Origin: an uncultured Treponema sp.
GTDB lineage: Bacteria > Spirochaetota > Spirochaetia > Treponematales > Treponemataceae
Reading direction: 5' to 3'
DNA length: 64,000 nt
Assembly: GCA_934667505.1 (NCBI GenBank)
Contig: CAKULY010000005.1
Location: forward strand, 1-64,000
Position 1 is the first letter of the stretch; each line of letters opens with the position of its first letter. This document shows positions 1 through 7,826 of the stretch, piece by piece. The notes below the pieces were generated by a model. That model saw only the letters and a program-made list of their open reading frames with translations, was not told the origin of the DNA and did no database searches. The translations under genes and the position numbers were made by a program.

Positions 1-1
1 G

Positions 2-757
2 GTAGAAGGCCGTCTCTGGCGCCAGGGAAACCGGCAGAAAAAAGTTCATATAGTTTATCCGCTTATGTACAACTCATTGGATTCCCTTATTTATCAGAAA
101 CACGATGAAAAAGCCAGCCGCATAGACGCAATTTGGAATTACCGCGGTGACAAAATCAATGTAGAAGAAATTAATCCAGCTGAACTCAAGTTTGATCTTA
201 TCAAATCCCCAGAAATGAAAGCCGATATTGTTCTTGAGCAAAAGGCGATTCCACTTAAACGTGAACTTAAAATAATCGAAGAAAGTAGAGCTCTTTTAGC
301 TCTTGCTGATGAACGAATTGCAGCCATTATGAATGAAATTAATGAACTTCAGAAACAAATAGATGAATTAAATAATGATATTGAACAAACAATAAAGAAA
401 AATGAGGAAATGCCTGAAGTTTTTCAGCATCTTTCAGACTTAATAATCAATAATGCAAGAGAGGAACAAAAGACTATTGAACAGACGATTGTTGCAAAGA
501 AAAAAGGGATTGCGGTAATCCGAACCAACTTAAAAAAGAAAATGGAAGTCCAGTATTCAGATAAAAAAGATTGTTTATCAAAATTATCCCAAAGAGAAAG
601 CGTGTTAAAGGATAAAATTGAAAATCTCTATAAAGAACGTGAAAGTTTAATTGAATGGTACAAGAAGCAGTATATTCAGCAGCAATGTCAGTTGCAAAGT
701 ATTCCCAGGCTTGTAAAAGAGCTCTGTAGAAATATCATGGAAAATACTGTGGTTTAG
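2..757 (+). CDS. C-terminal part of an SNF2-type helicase of a mobile element (cut by the left edge)
   Basis: The frame is open from the window edge, so the N-terminal part lies outside. The first visible residues contain GRLWRQGN, which fits helicase motif VI of superfamily 2 SNF2 enzymes, followed by a VHIVYPL...SLDSLIYQKHDEK segment. I associate this tail with the very large helicase/adenine-methylase proteins carried by conjugative elements and prophages. From about residue 80 to the end the protein is highly charged and heptad-rich, a likely coiled coil. An internal ATG at 65 exists, but the helicase motif upstream of it is coding, so 65 is not the true start. It is followed directly by a broken gene, consistent with the end of a mobile element. 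The helicase call is fairly safe; the methylase fusion is only inferred from family knowledge. Confidence 0.6.
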   Translation, partial: VEGRLWRQGNRQKKVHIVYPLMYNSLDSLIYQKHDEKASRIDAIWNYRGDKINVEEINPAELKFDLIKSPEMKADIVLEQKAIPLKRELKIIEESRALLALADERIAAIMNEINELQKQIDELNNDIEQTIKKNEEMPEVFQHLSDLIINNAREEQKTIEQTIVAKKKGIAVIRTNLKKKMEVQYSDKKDCLSKLSQRESVLKDKIENLYKERESLIEWYKKQYIQQQCQLQSIPRLVKELCRNIMENTVV

Positions 758-777
758 ATGGTATAATAGGAAATGTT

Positions 778-1169
778 ATGTTTGAAAAGAAAAAGACGGA
801 AAAGAAATCCACATCAAAAAAAGTTACAAAGAAAGCAACTGTGAACAATCAGTCATCTACTTCAGCTAGCAAGAAATCTTCTGATACTCCTCCTTCTAAG
901 AGCATCGCCACTAAAAAGATAATTTTGGAAAATGAAGAATTTCTCTATATATAAAACGAATCTCATTACGAACAGGTAATCGAGCGAATAAAAACGGTCA
1001 AGAAAACGCTTTGGATTGGCACTGCCGATATTAAAGACTTATATGTAAAAGACGGACGTGGAACAAAGACTTTATAAAAAACGCCGCCGAACAATTCGAC
1101 AGTGTCTGGATGGGAGCCTATTACAAAGGATGCAGGCGGAAGGCCTTCTGTGGGGATCCGATTAGTTGA
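778..1169 (+). pseudogene. Eroded PLD-like nuclease-family gene
   Basis: An ATG at 778 opens a Lys/Ser/Thr-rich N-terminus that stops at a TAA at 952. The same frame then continues with HYEQVIERIKTVKKTLWIG and on to LYVKDGRGTK before another TAA at 1075. A +2 shift near 1080 opens a third piece with FDSVWMGAYYKGCRRK and AFCGDPI, ending at TGA 1167. The pieces look like the start and end of a PLD-like (phospholipase D superfamily) protein, with a C-terminal Cys-containing tail, whose middle has been lost. The reading is therefore stop-interrupted and internally deleted. Identity as PLD-like comes from recalling similar segments and is moderate; that it is broken is plain from the sequence. It fills the otherwise gene-free 758-1171 interval. 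Confidence 0.5.
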
Positions 1170-1171
1170 GA

Positions 1172-3325
1172 TTATTCCTTCCAGTTATAAATTTCTTTTA
1201 TTAAAGAACAACAACATTCAATCCTATCAACATCTTTTGGAACTATTAATACTCCATCTTTCAATCTTTTATTTAAAATCTCAAAGTGTTTTTGATACTC
1301 GACAGTATTTGATTTTCTAGTAATTCTCCATCCTGAACCCACAGGAAGAATTTCACAATTATTTATTGTGAGTGGTTTGCAATCATCCAAATGACCTAAG
1401 TTTTTTAAGAATTTTGTTCCTAATGTTTCTTGAATTTCCGCCGGTAAATGCTTGTACACAGTATAGAGATAGGGATCATACCACCACCCGCGGAGAGTTT
1501 CTCCGGTCAAACAAGCCATTTTAAAATTTTCTTCCCATTGCATTAAACCTTTTTTAGATTTTCTCAGCATTTCAGGATACTTGATATAATAGTATATATA
1601 ATCATCTTTACTGGAATTATTAACTGCATTGTTAATAATACTTTCAATTGTGCTCTTCCCAAGATCCATTGTTAATCTTGTAAATGTCTTATTTATACCA
1701 TCTTTTGTGTCTTTGGAAGCATCATGTAAAATTGCAGCTAGAGATTGTTCAGAATTTACATATTTCCATTTCGTATCTGAATAGTATTCTGCATAATCTC
1801 CATAAGATAGCATCGCTCTTCCAAATAGAATTGCATTTTGATTGCTATTCGGATTATTAGAAAAATATGAGATAATAGTATCGTGTAATTCCTTTAAATT
1901 TTTGTCATTATAAGATAGGGCTGTTAGATGTCCCTTGAAAATAGCCAAATCCTCGAGTTCAAATAATGTCTCCTTCAATTGTTTATTATTAGAAATAAAT
2001 GCAAACTTTTCTTTTTCTTCATTAATTTGATTGGTGTTAAATTTTTTTACTTTAGTCAAATTATTAACATCTGAGCAAATTAGTTTTACTTCAGTGAATA
2101 ATTCATGCCAATTATTAAAGCGCAATTCATTTTCACTATTCCAAGCCAGATTTCGTATGATTCTTAATTTGTATGTATCAATAGAATTATTTTGTATCAT
2201 ATTCAAGACGGCAAAGAACATAATGGAATTTTTTATGTCTGCCTTTTTTTCAGGATTTATACATAAATCAAATAAATCAATATCCTTTTGAAATAAACAA
2301 ACTTTATTTGTTTCATAGTTATCAAGAGAAAAAATGGTTTTAAAAAAACTTTCTGTATTCGTATGAGTTTCAAAAAAGTTCAAGCAATTCATAAGTAATA
2401 ATGCAGAAGATTTATTCCAAGCATTAATTTTGTAAAAATCATCTTGAGTTTGTTCATTAGTGTCATTACTAAGAATGCGTTCATATAATTCAATTAATTC
2501 AAAAAAATTTAAGAAGGCATCATCAGATTTTTCCCCATATTTTTTCCAAAAGATTTTATTTTGCCAGACACCATCTATCTTTCTAGAAAACTCACTTCTT
2601 AAAGTAGAATCTATTTTATCGAGTTTATCTTCGAAATTTGCTTTATATATCTCAAAGTCTGTTAGAGGTCTTCCTCTTGCGTTCATCTTGATATATAAAG
2701 AATCACTCTGTTTAAATGACTTACTATTCATATCAAGAAATTGAAATGTAATAAGCTTTTTATTTACCAATAATTCATATAGATCCTCTTTGAAATCTAG
2801 GAATTTTTCCTGAATCTCATCAAGCATTACTAGCATTCCACTTACAGTAGGGTCATTTTTCCATATAGTTGAGAAATTCTTATTGGTTTCAATTTGCTCG
2901 CTGAGTTTTCTGTCTGTCTGAATTATTTCTTTTAAATTGGCTAAAAACAAACAGAATCGAGAAGCAGATTCTCTTATTTTATAAGAAAACTTGCCAAGTA
3001 GCGAAACCACATTATTTCTCTCATCTTCGTTCCCAAAAGAATGTTTTTGAATGGAATACCAATGTAAAAGAAAAAGTGTAGTCAAGCGTTGTTGGCCATC
3101 TAAAGGGATAAAATCAAGACCTTCTGTTTTGCCATAAACAAAATCCAATGTCATAGAATTATTGTTATTGAGATTATATTTTACTGATTCAATAAAATTA
3201 TCTCGTATTTTATTTGTTTTCTCATCAATTCTTCCCTGAGCATAGTCTCGTTGAATTACAGGAATTATAATATTCCATTTGTTGAGAATTTCAATAAATG
3301 TATAAGTATTAAAGGTTTCATTCAT
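1172..3325 (-). CDS. DUF262-domain protein (GmrS-like), second of a pair
   Basis: A 717-residue protein. The N-terminal third carries the DUF262 signatures: IPVIQRDYAQG near residue 18, DGQQRLTTLFLLHW near residue 76, and KMNARGRPLTDFEIYKANF near residue 215. DUF262 is the ParB/Srx-like nucleotide-hydrolysing domain of GmrSD type IV restriction enzymes and of SspE. I see no DUF1524/HNH motif, so this is the partner without its own nuclease; the long C-terminal half is unrecognised. Its ATG lies 3 nt after the stop of the DUF262/DUF1524 gene, with a GAGGAAG ribosome site inside that gene's last codons, so the two are translationally coupled. It is the last gene of the five-gene leftward operon. 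A role in recognising modified or foreign DNA is inference from family and context. Confidence 0.8.
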   Translation of the reverse strand: MNETFNTYTFIEILNKWNIIIPVIQRDYAQGRIDEKTNKIRDNFIESVKYNLNNNNSMTLDFVYGKTEGLDFIPLDGQQRLTTLFLLHWYSIQKHSFGNEDERNNVVSLLGKFSYKIRESASRFCLFLANLKEIIQTDRKLSEQIETNKNFSTIWKNDPTVSGMLVMLDEIQEKFLDFKEDLYELLVNKKLITFQFLDMNSKSFKQSDSLYIKMNARGRPLTDFEIYKANFEDKLDKIDSTLRSEFSRKIDGVWQNKIFWKKYGEKSDDAFLNFFELIELYERILSNDTNEQTQDDFYKINAWNKSSALLLMNCLNFFETHTNTESFFKTIFSLDNYETNKVCLFQKDIDLFDLCINPEKKADIKNSIMFFAVLNMIQNNSIDTYKLRIIRNLAWNSENELRFNNWHELFTEVKLICSDVNNLTKVKKFNTNQINEEKEKFAFISNNKQLKETLFELEDLAIFKGHLTALSYNDKNLKELHDTIISYFSNNPNSNQNAILFGRAMLSYGDYAEYYSDTKWKYVNSEQSLAAILHDASKDTKDGINKTFTRLTMDLGKSTIESIINNAVNNSSKDDYIYYYIKYPEMLRKSKKGLMQWEENFKMACLTGETLRGWWYDPYLYTVYKHLPAEIQETLGTKFLKNLGHLDDCKPLTINNCEILPVGSGWRITRKSNTVEYQKHFEILNKRLKDGVLIVPKDVDRIECCCSLIKEIYNWKE

Positions 3326-3328
3326 AAC

Positions 3329-5167
3329 TTAATCTTCCTCGTTCTCAATATTTGAGCCATCATTGTATTTTGGTGGAAATCCAGCTTCTGTTAGTGTATC
3401 TATAATAGACTTCCTGTATGTTTTTCTATCTTCTGTTGTCCAAAAGGAAAAGTTCTCTGCATCCGGATTATAATATTTACAAAAGACATTTCTTGTACAT
3501 ATCGGGATATAAGAGCCTGACTTATCTAATTCCATCATCTTTAATCTTTTCGCAGCAAAAGTTGAAGAATTAAATGCTGAATTATCATTTTTTCCTAATA
3601 ATGCAAGATTACTTATTAAATGCATAAAATCATCATCTTTAGAATCATTTAATAATGATTCAACATCATGTGCTATCTCTCGAAATATTTTTTCTAATCC
3701 TTTTCCATCTGTTTTAAACTTTGGTAACTCAAGTTGAATGCGACAAAGATTTTCCACACGCCTCTGCTCTTTATCAGGTTCATTTGGAAATTCTACTTTT
3801 GATAATGCTCTGAACTGGTAATCTAACCAATTAAACCAATCTTTTCTTTTTTGCAATTCTTGAGAATTTTGGGCATGAATATGTTCTATACTCCAAACAG
3901 TTCCTTTATGCTTTGAGAAAGGATATCTTTGATTTTCTCCAGATTTATCTACCGTCATTACATTGAAAAGATTAAATATTCTATAGAGACTGCGATTCCC
4001 TGATTCACCATTATAATGTATTTCGTCAATATTGATTGATTTAATTGTGTCTGCAATTTTTTCTGTTAAAAAATCCCTAAAGCCTTTTCTATCTTTGCAT
4101 TTTGAGCTTTTATAATAATCAAGGATTTCCTTTAATGACAAAATATTTTCATTGATAATGTATCCGATAAGATGATAAAGATTTTTATCTATATACCATT
4201 CTTGCAGAGTTTCAAAATTAATTACAATTTCTTTCCATATTTCAAAAAAATCTTTTGTTTTAGAAATGGTGTTAAAATAATCAAATGGCTTTTTGTTTTC
4301 TGGAGTAGATAACTCAAAAAGCAAGTCTATTCTTGTAGCTTTATCTATATTGGATAAAAAACTCCAGAATTCTGTATCATGAAGTTTATGTTCAATTTGA
4401 TCCCATTCTGCAGCCATTGAAATTTGCTTTAATAGCAATGTTTTTTTATTTGCTTTTTCCACTTCAAGTTTTAGTTCTTCATCTTCAATAGGGGATAACT
4501 TCAATGTTTTTTTTATAGAATCCTCGGAAAGCAGCAGGGCTTTTATTAATTCTGAATCTGTTAATTTTATCTTACCGGCATTCAATCTGTGAAAAATATT
4601 AATCGGAGTACCGTCTGAGTCGTCTACCTTGTACCAAATAAATCTTAACTGTTGAAGAATAGTATTAAGAATGCTGCTTGCAAAACTATTACGTAAAAGG
4701 TCATTTGGTTCTTTGTTTTCAAACCATTCTGTTATTCTTTGATAAGCCTTATAAATATGAAAGAAATCAATATCATCTTGAGCTTTTTCCTTTACAGGAT
4801 TTTTTAAAAAAGATTCACTAGATGCTCTTCCTGCACTATCATAAATTATGGAATAAAATGTTGAATCATTTTTATATACGGTTTTATTTATATACAATAG
4901 AATTAAATATAAAGTTGTCAGTCTTTGCTGCCCATCTATAACTTCATATTCTGCGCCTTTTTTTAGGAGAACCAGTGGTTGAATACAATAGTAATCTGTT
5001 CCATCTGTTTTATCTTTGAATTCTATAATATCATCCAGAAGGTTTTCAACTTCAATGGGAGTCCATCTGTAACCTCTTTGGTAATCAGGAATTATGAACG
5101 TAAATCCTGCGAGTTCCTTGATTGCAACTGTTTGTAATTTTTTGTTTGGATCAAAATTTTCTTCCAT
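3329..5167 (-). CDS. DUF262 plus DUF1524 protein (GmrSD-type nuclease), first of a pair
   Basis: A 612-residue protein from the preferred ATG at 5167, which has an AGAAGAGG site 8 nt upstream. A longer start at 5209 has no ribosome site and would overlap the channel gene. The N-terminus has IPDYQRGYRW and EVIDGQQRLTTLYLIL, the paired DUF262 motifs, and FHRLNAGKIKLTDSELIKALL further in. The second half contains WSIEHIHAQNSQ, which fits the His-rich start of the DUF1524 HNH-like nuclease domain. The layout matches fused GmrSD type IV restriction proteins and SspE. It sits 31 nt after the channel gene and 3 nt before a second DUF262 gene. A modification-dependent restriction role is likely by family; pairing with a second DUF262 protein and a channel is unusual. 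Confidence 0.85.
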   Translation of the reverse strand: MEENFDPNKKLQTVAIKELAGFTFIIPDYQRGYRWTPIEVENLLDDIIEFKDKTDGTDYYCIQPLVLLKKGAEYEVIDGQQRLTTLYLILLYINKTVYKNDSTFYSIIYDSAGRASSESFLKNPVKEKAQDDIDFFHIYKAYQRITEWFENKEPNDLLRNSFASSILNTILQQLRFIWYKVDDSDGTPINIFHRLNAGKIKLTDSELIKALLLSEDSIKKTLKLSPIEDEELKLEVEKANKKTLLLKQISMAAEWDQIEHKLHDTEFWSFLSNIDKATRIDLLFELSTPENKKPFDYFNTISKTKDFFEIWKEIVINFETLQEWYIDKNLYHLIGYIINENILSLKEILDYYKSSKCKDRKGFRDFLTEKIADTIKSINIDEIHYNGESGNRSLYRIFNLFNVMTVDKSGENQRYPFSKHKGTVWSIEHIHAQNSQELQKRKDWFNWLDYQFRALSKVEFPNEPDKEQRRVENLCRIQLELPKFKTDGKGLEKIFREIAHDVESLLNDSKDDDFMHLISNLALLGKNDNSAFNSSTFAAKRLKMMELDKSGSYIPICTRNVFCKYYNPDAENFSFWTTEDRKTYRKSIIDTLTEAGFPPKYNDGSNIENEED

Positions 5168-5198
5168 AAGTACCTCTTCTATATGAGCAATACCGTCA

Positions 5199-6110
5199 TT
5201 ATTTAGCATTATTCTGCATTTTTGTATTCAATTCGCAAATCTGTTTTTCAAGATGTGATATTTGTTTTGAAAGATTTTCTATTTCAAGTGCGGTAACGGT
5301 AGTTTTTTCCGGCTCTAAAGGTTCTTTAATTTTATGATTTTTATCTGCTGTTACATTTTGAATGGACTCAACAACAATTCCTGTTACAACTTGCAATATT
5401 GTGTAGGCAGAAATTATTCCAAAACTTACAAAATAAATCCAGGCAGCAGAAAATTCTTTTAAAATTGGGCGGGTAATGTTTCCCCAGTCATCGAACAGCA
5501 TAAGTTGAAAAAGTGTATAAAAAGCTTTTCCCAAAGAGCCAAAAGTTTCTGAAAATTCCGTGCCAAATAAATTAACCCCGATAATCGCATAAAAATAAAA
5601 AACAATCAGCAGAAGCGAAAATGTCCAGATTATGCTTGGAATTGCAAAAACAATAGCCTTTAGAATCACTTGAAGATGCTTTAGGCTGTTTATTATTTTT
5701 AAGGTTTTTACAACTCTAAGCGTTTTTAAAGTTTTTACAAGTTTAAACGCCCTAAAAACTTTTATCCCACGGAAAATTGAAAAGTAAGGAACAGTTCCAA
5801 AAATAGAAACAAGAACAATGACTAAATCAAAAGTATTCCATTTTGAAGCCGAAAAGAAATGTTTATTATACGCAATAAATTTTAAAACCAGCTCAACAAC
5901 AAAAATCGCAAGACAAATTTTATCAATAATATCCAGCACAGTGCGAAACTGTGCAGAAATATTCGGCGACGTTGCAATTCCCAAAACAACGGAATTCAAA
6001 ATAATTACAAAAATTATAAAATATTCAAAGATTGAATCTGCTTCGCCATCCACATAAGGAAGAATTCTTTGTGGAATTGATTTTTTCAGCTCCTGCGATT
6101 TTTGCTTCAT
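5199..6110 (-). CDS. Voltage-gated cation channel (single-domain, bacterial Nav/Cav type)
   Basis: 303 residues with the full six-segment layout of one-domain bacterial channels: S1 about 29-47, S2 62-80, S3 92-112, a strongly charged S4 at 113-140 (Arg/Lys roughly every third residue), S5 158-181, pore 193-215 and S6 221-250. A C-terminal heptad region at 270-300 matches the tetramerising coiled coil of NavBac channels. The selectivity filter reads LFDDWGN at 205-211, where NavAb has TLESWSM. Asp at 207 and 208 and Asn at 211 resemble engineered Ca2+-selective CavAb filters, so Ca2+ preference is inferred. It acts in the inner membrane. It lies 18 nt from the zinc-ribbon gene upstream and 31 nt from the DUF262/DUF1524 gene downstream; only a weak ribosome site is visible. 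Confidence 0.88.
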   Translation of the reverse strand: MKQKSQELKKSIPQRILPYVDGEADSIFEYFIIFVIILNSVVLGIATSPNISAQFRTVLDIIDKICLAIFVVELVLKFIAYNKHFFSASKWNTFDLVIVLVSIFGTVPYFSIFRGIKVFRAFKLVKTLKTLRVVKTLKIINSLKHLQVILKAIVFAIPSIIWTFSLLLIVFYFYAIIGVNLFGTEFSETFGSLGKAFYTLFQLMLFDDWGNITRPILKEFSAAWIYFVSFGIISAYTILQVVTGIVVESIQNVTADKNHKIKEPLEPEKTTVTALEIENLSKQISHLEKQICELNTKMQNNAK

Positions 6111-6128
6111 TTTTTTGCTCAGTTTGCT

Positions 6129-6476
6129 TTATTTTGCAGGAAAATGTTTTCCTGTTGGAGACTTTGAACAATAGACACTTGTCAAACTAGACAATGACTG
6201 ATATTGTGAACCGCAATATTTGCAAGTATATTTAGACTTTTCACTACCTTCATACGGCACATGATTATTTCCATCAGGATTTCTTGAGCAATGAGAGTGA
6301 GTTAAACTAGATAAAAACTGATACTTACTTCCGCAATAGCAACAATAATAATAACCGCCAGTTTCTCCTTCAAACAATTCATGCTTTCCAGAAGAAGAAC
6401 GTGAACAATGACCGCCTGTTAAACTTGAAACGCTAGAATACTTTTCCCCACAGCATTTACAATAAAATTCCGCCAT
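6129..6476 (-). CDS. Small protein with three tandem zinc-ribbon-like repeats
   Basis: 115 residues made almost wholly of three copies of one unit of about 28 residues. Each has Cys-x2-Cys-Gly, then Tyr and SSLT, then Cys-Ser and a closing Gly-x(1-2)-His. The likely metal ligands are C6/C9/C24/H32, C45/C48/C63/H72 and C85/C88/C103/H111, spaced C-x2-C-x14-C-x7-8-H. No catalytic residue set, signal peptide or membrane segment is visible, so it is probably a cytoplasmic nucleic-acid- or protein-binding zinc protein. A GGAGG ribosome site precedes the ATG at 6476. It lies between the UDG-fold gene and the channel gene in the same operon. I do not recognise a named family. Confidence 0.7.
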   Translation of the reverse strand: MAEFYCKCCGEKYSSVSSLTGGHCSRSSSGKHELFEGETGGYYYCCYCGSKYQFLSSLTHSHCSRNPDGNNHVPYEGSEKSKYTCKYCGSQYQSLSSLTSVYCSKSPTGKHFPAK

Positions 6477-6506
6477 AACTTTTTCCTCCAGTTTTTGGCT
6501 TTAATT

Positions 6507-7214
6507 TTAATTCAAACATTCTGATTTTATGATTTCTGCAATTTCGCTGGCATTTTCTATATCGCTATACCGGCGTCTGCAGGCAATAACTTCAACAGAA
6601 GTTCCTTCATTATTTATATATCCAATTTTGTAGTTTTCGTTGTTTCCCCACTGAGTTGAATCGCACATCATGTCCGGATAACATCTTTTTTTCAGTTCCT
6701 TAAAAACCGCAAAACCTTCCGCCAAAATAAATTCTGGATTTACAATGCTAATCAACGTCTTTGTCCATTCACAAGGCTTAAAGAAACTTTCTTCGGGCAA
6801 GTCATATTTGTTTTTCAAAAGATTTAGCAATTCATAAAGAGAATCCATATCCTTTGTTGTAACATAATAGAAATTCGTTTTAAAAGAGTTTTCCAGCAAG
6901 TCCATCCGGTTCAACATTTCGTCTTTTTCGCCAAAAATATATTTCCACCCGTTTGCCAATCTATAATCTTCTGCGCTGTAGTCCATTTTTTTCATAGGCT
7001 CAACTTCGCATTTAAGTTCGTCACCTTTAGCAGCAGGCGATACTCCTGGATTTATTCCCAAAAACATAAATTTTGGATTTTTTACAACAGGACTAAAAAA
7101 GATTTTTGTACCTTTATATAAATCACGGACTTTCCCGTCTGTTTTAGCTATTTCAACTATTTTTTCTGCAAACGATTTTACTTCTTCCTGAATTTTTTTT
7201 AATTTGTCTTTCAT
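6507..7214 (-). CDS. Uracil-DNA-glycosylase-fold protein of unknown specificity
   Basis: 235 residues from the ATG at 7214, which has GGAG six nucleotides upstream; an in-frame ATG at 7226 has none. Near residue 45 the segment FMFLGINPGVSP matches the strand-plus-loop motif (GxNPG) of the uracil-DNA glycosylase superfamily, and a later ILAEGFAVFKEL segment fits the following strand and helix of that fold. The classical C-terminal HPS-type motif is not evident, so glycosylase activity cannot be asserted. It is the first gene behind the XRE-controlled promoter at 7263-7290, with a 5' leader of about 40 nt. A nucleic-acid-related role would suit its companions, but this is inference. Confidence 0.6.
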   Translation of the reverse strand: MKDKLKKIQEEVKSFAEKIVEIAKTDGKVRDLYKGTKIFFSPVVKNPKFMFLGINPGVSPAAKGDELKCEVEPMKKMDYSAEDYRLANGWKYIFGEKDEMLNRMDLLENSFKTNFYYVTTKDMDSLYELLNLLKNKYDLPEESFFKPCEWTKTLISIVNPEFILAEGFAVFKELKKRCYPDMMCDSTQWGNNENYKIGYINNEGTSVEVIACRRRYSDIENASEIAEIIKSECLN

Positions 7215-7262
7215 AAAAATCTCCATATAAATTCATAAAAAGTATTGCAATCAGCAAAATAA

Positions 7263-7290
7263 ATTATATCACACTTATTGCTAATCACAA
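7263..7290 (-). promoter_or_regulatory. Promoter of the five-gene leftward operon
   Basis: Read on the minus strand, TTGTGA (7285-7290) and a perfect TATAAT (7263-7268) are 16 bp apart, about 50 nt upstream of the UDG-fold gene start. The -35 box lies inside the inverted repeat at 7273-7292, so a protein bound there would block the promoter. Confidence 0.65.
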
Positions 7291-7292
7291 GT
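7273..7292. promoter_or_regulatory. Operator-like inverted repeat 1 for the XRE regulator
   Basis: The 20-bp site begins ACTT and ends AAGT, and read on the minus strand it is ACTTGTGATTAGCAATAAGT. A near copy of its ends (ACTTG...AATAAGT) recurs at 7308-7324. It covers the -35 box and spacer of the leftward promoter. Binding by the adjacent XRE protein is inferred from position and repetition. Confidence 0.5.
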
Positions 7293-7307
7293 ACAACTAT
7301 CTAAAAA

Positions 7308-7324
7308 ACTTGCTTACAATAAGT
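7308..7324. promoter_or_regulatory. Operator-like inverted repeat 2, overlapping the xre -10 box
   Basis: ACTTGCTTACAATAAGT is an imperfect palindrome sharing its ends with the site at 7273-7292. It contains TACAAT (7315-7320), which lies 7 nt before the ATG of the regulator and is its likely -10 box. This arrangement suggests negative autoregulation. Confidence 0.5.
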
Positions 7325-7327
7325 AAA

Positions 7328-7681
7328 ATGACTCCAAAATTATTACAAGAACGACTTTCCTTTAACTTAAAAAAAGCGCGAAAAGCATTGGGCTTTTCTC
7401 AAGAAAAATTAGCAGAAAAAGCTCAAATTTCTTTCCAAATGATGAACGATATAGAAGGTTGCCGTCGCTGGCCAAGCGAGAAAACGCTCTCAAAACTGGC
7501 AAATGCTCTTCAAACTGACGTTTATACACTGTTTCTTCCTGAAAACACGAATGCACAGGCAACTCCTTTTCAAAAGCAGACCATTGCCTCTGATTTGCAA
7601 AAACTTTTTGCAGAATCAGTAGAGCAATATCTTGAAAAACAAGACGCTTTTTCTTTGCCAAATTCATCTCAAAAAATTTAA
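7328..7681 (+). CDS. XRE-family helix-turn-helix transcriptional regulator
   Basis: 117 residues. Residues about 8-65 form a classic Cro/C1-type HTH: RKALGFSQEKLAEKA, then the recognition helix region ISFQMMNDIEGCRRWPS, then LSKLANALQTDVYTLF. The remaining 45 residues are a Gln-rich tail that may mediate dimerisation. I chose the ATG at 7328; a TTG at 7310 is in frame but lies within the operator. No ribosome site is present, and a TACAAT box 7 nt upstream implies a leaderless message. It is divergent to the five-gene operon and shares a 100-bp control region with it, so it most likely represses that operon and itself. Confidence 0.85.
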   Translation: MTPKLLQERLSFNLKKARKALGFSQEKLAEKAQISFQMMNDIEGCRRWPSEKTLSKLANALQTDVYTLFLPENTNAQATPFQKQTIASDLQKLFAESVEQYLEKQDAFSLPNSSQKI

Positions 7682-7711
7682 ACAACATAATATTTTTCTT
7701 TCAAACCATCG

Positions 7712-7728
7712 CTTTTCATGGTGAAAAG
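7712..7728. other. Small hairpin after the XRE gene
   Basis: CTTTTCA and TGAAAAG form a perfect 7-bp stem around a 3-base loop, 30 bp after the regulator's stop. No T-run follows, so it is at best a weak terminator or mRNA 3'-end structure. Confidence 0.3.
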
Positions 7729-7814
7729 TATAACTCGCCCACTCTATCTTAAAACGATATACTGATTTTTTTTACATATTTTTTAGTCCCTCACGAAATG
7801 ATAAAGTCATGTGG

Positions 7815-7820
7815 TATAAT
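7815..7820 (+). promoter_or_regulatory. -10 box of the WYL regulator gene (leaderless)
   Basis: A perfect TATAAT ends 6 nt before the ATG at 7827. Transcription would start at or next to the A of the start codon. No good -35 match was found at the usual distance. Confidence 0.5.
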
Positions 7821-7826
7821 AAAAAT

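Noticed and set aside
1102..1320. A 72-codon frame across the pseudogene and the end of the DUF262 gene
   Set aside because: It crosses from one gene's remains into the antisense of another and has no start signal.
5168..5209. Longer start of the DUF262/DUF1524 gene overlapping the channel gene by 11 nt
   Set aside because: The ATG at 5167 has a clear AGAAGAGG site while 5209 has none, so the apparent overlap is probably not real.
7362..7688. A 108-codon minus-strand frame over the XRE gene, considered as an antitoxin-like partner
   Set aside because: It mirrors the HTH coding frame, has no ribosome site, and its sequence looks like reverse-strand noise.
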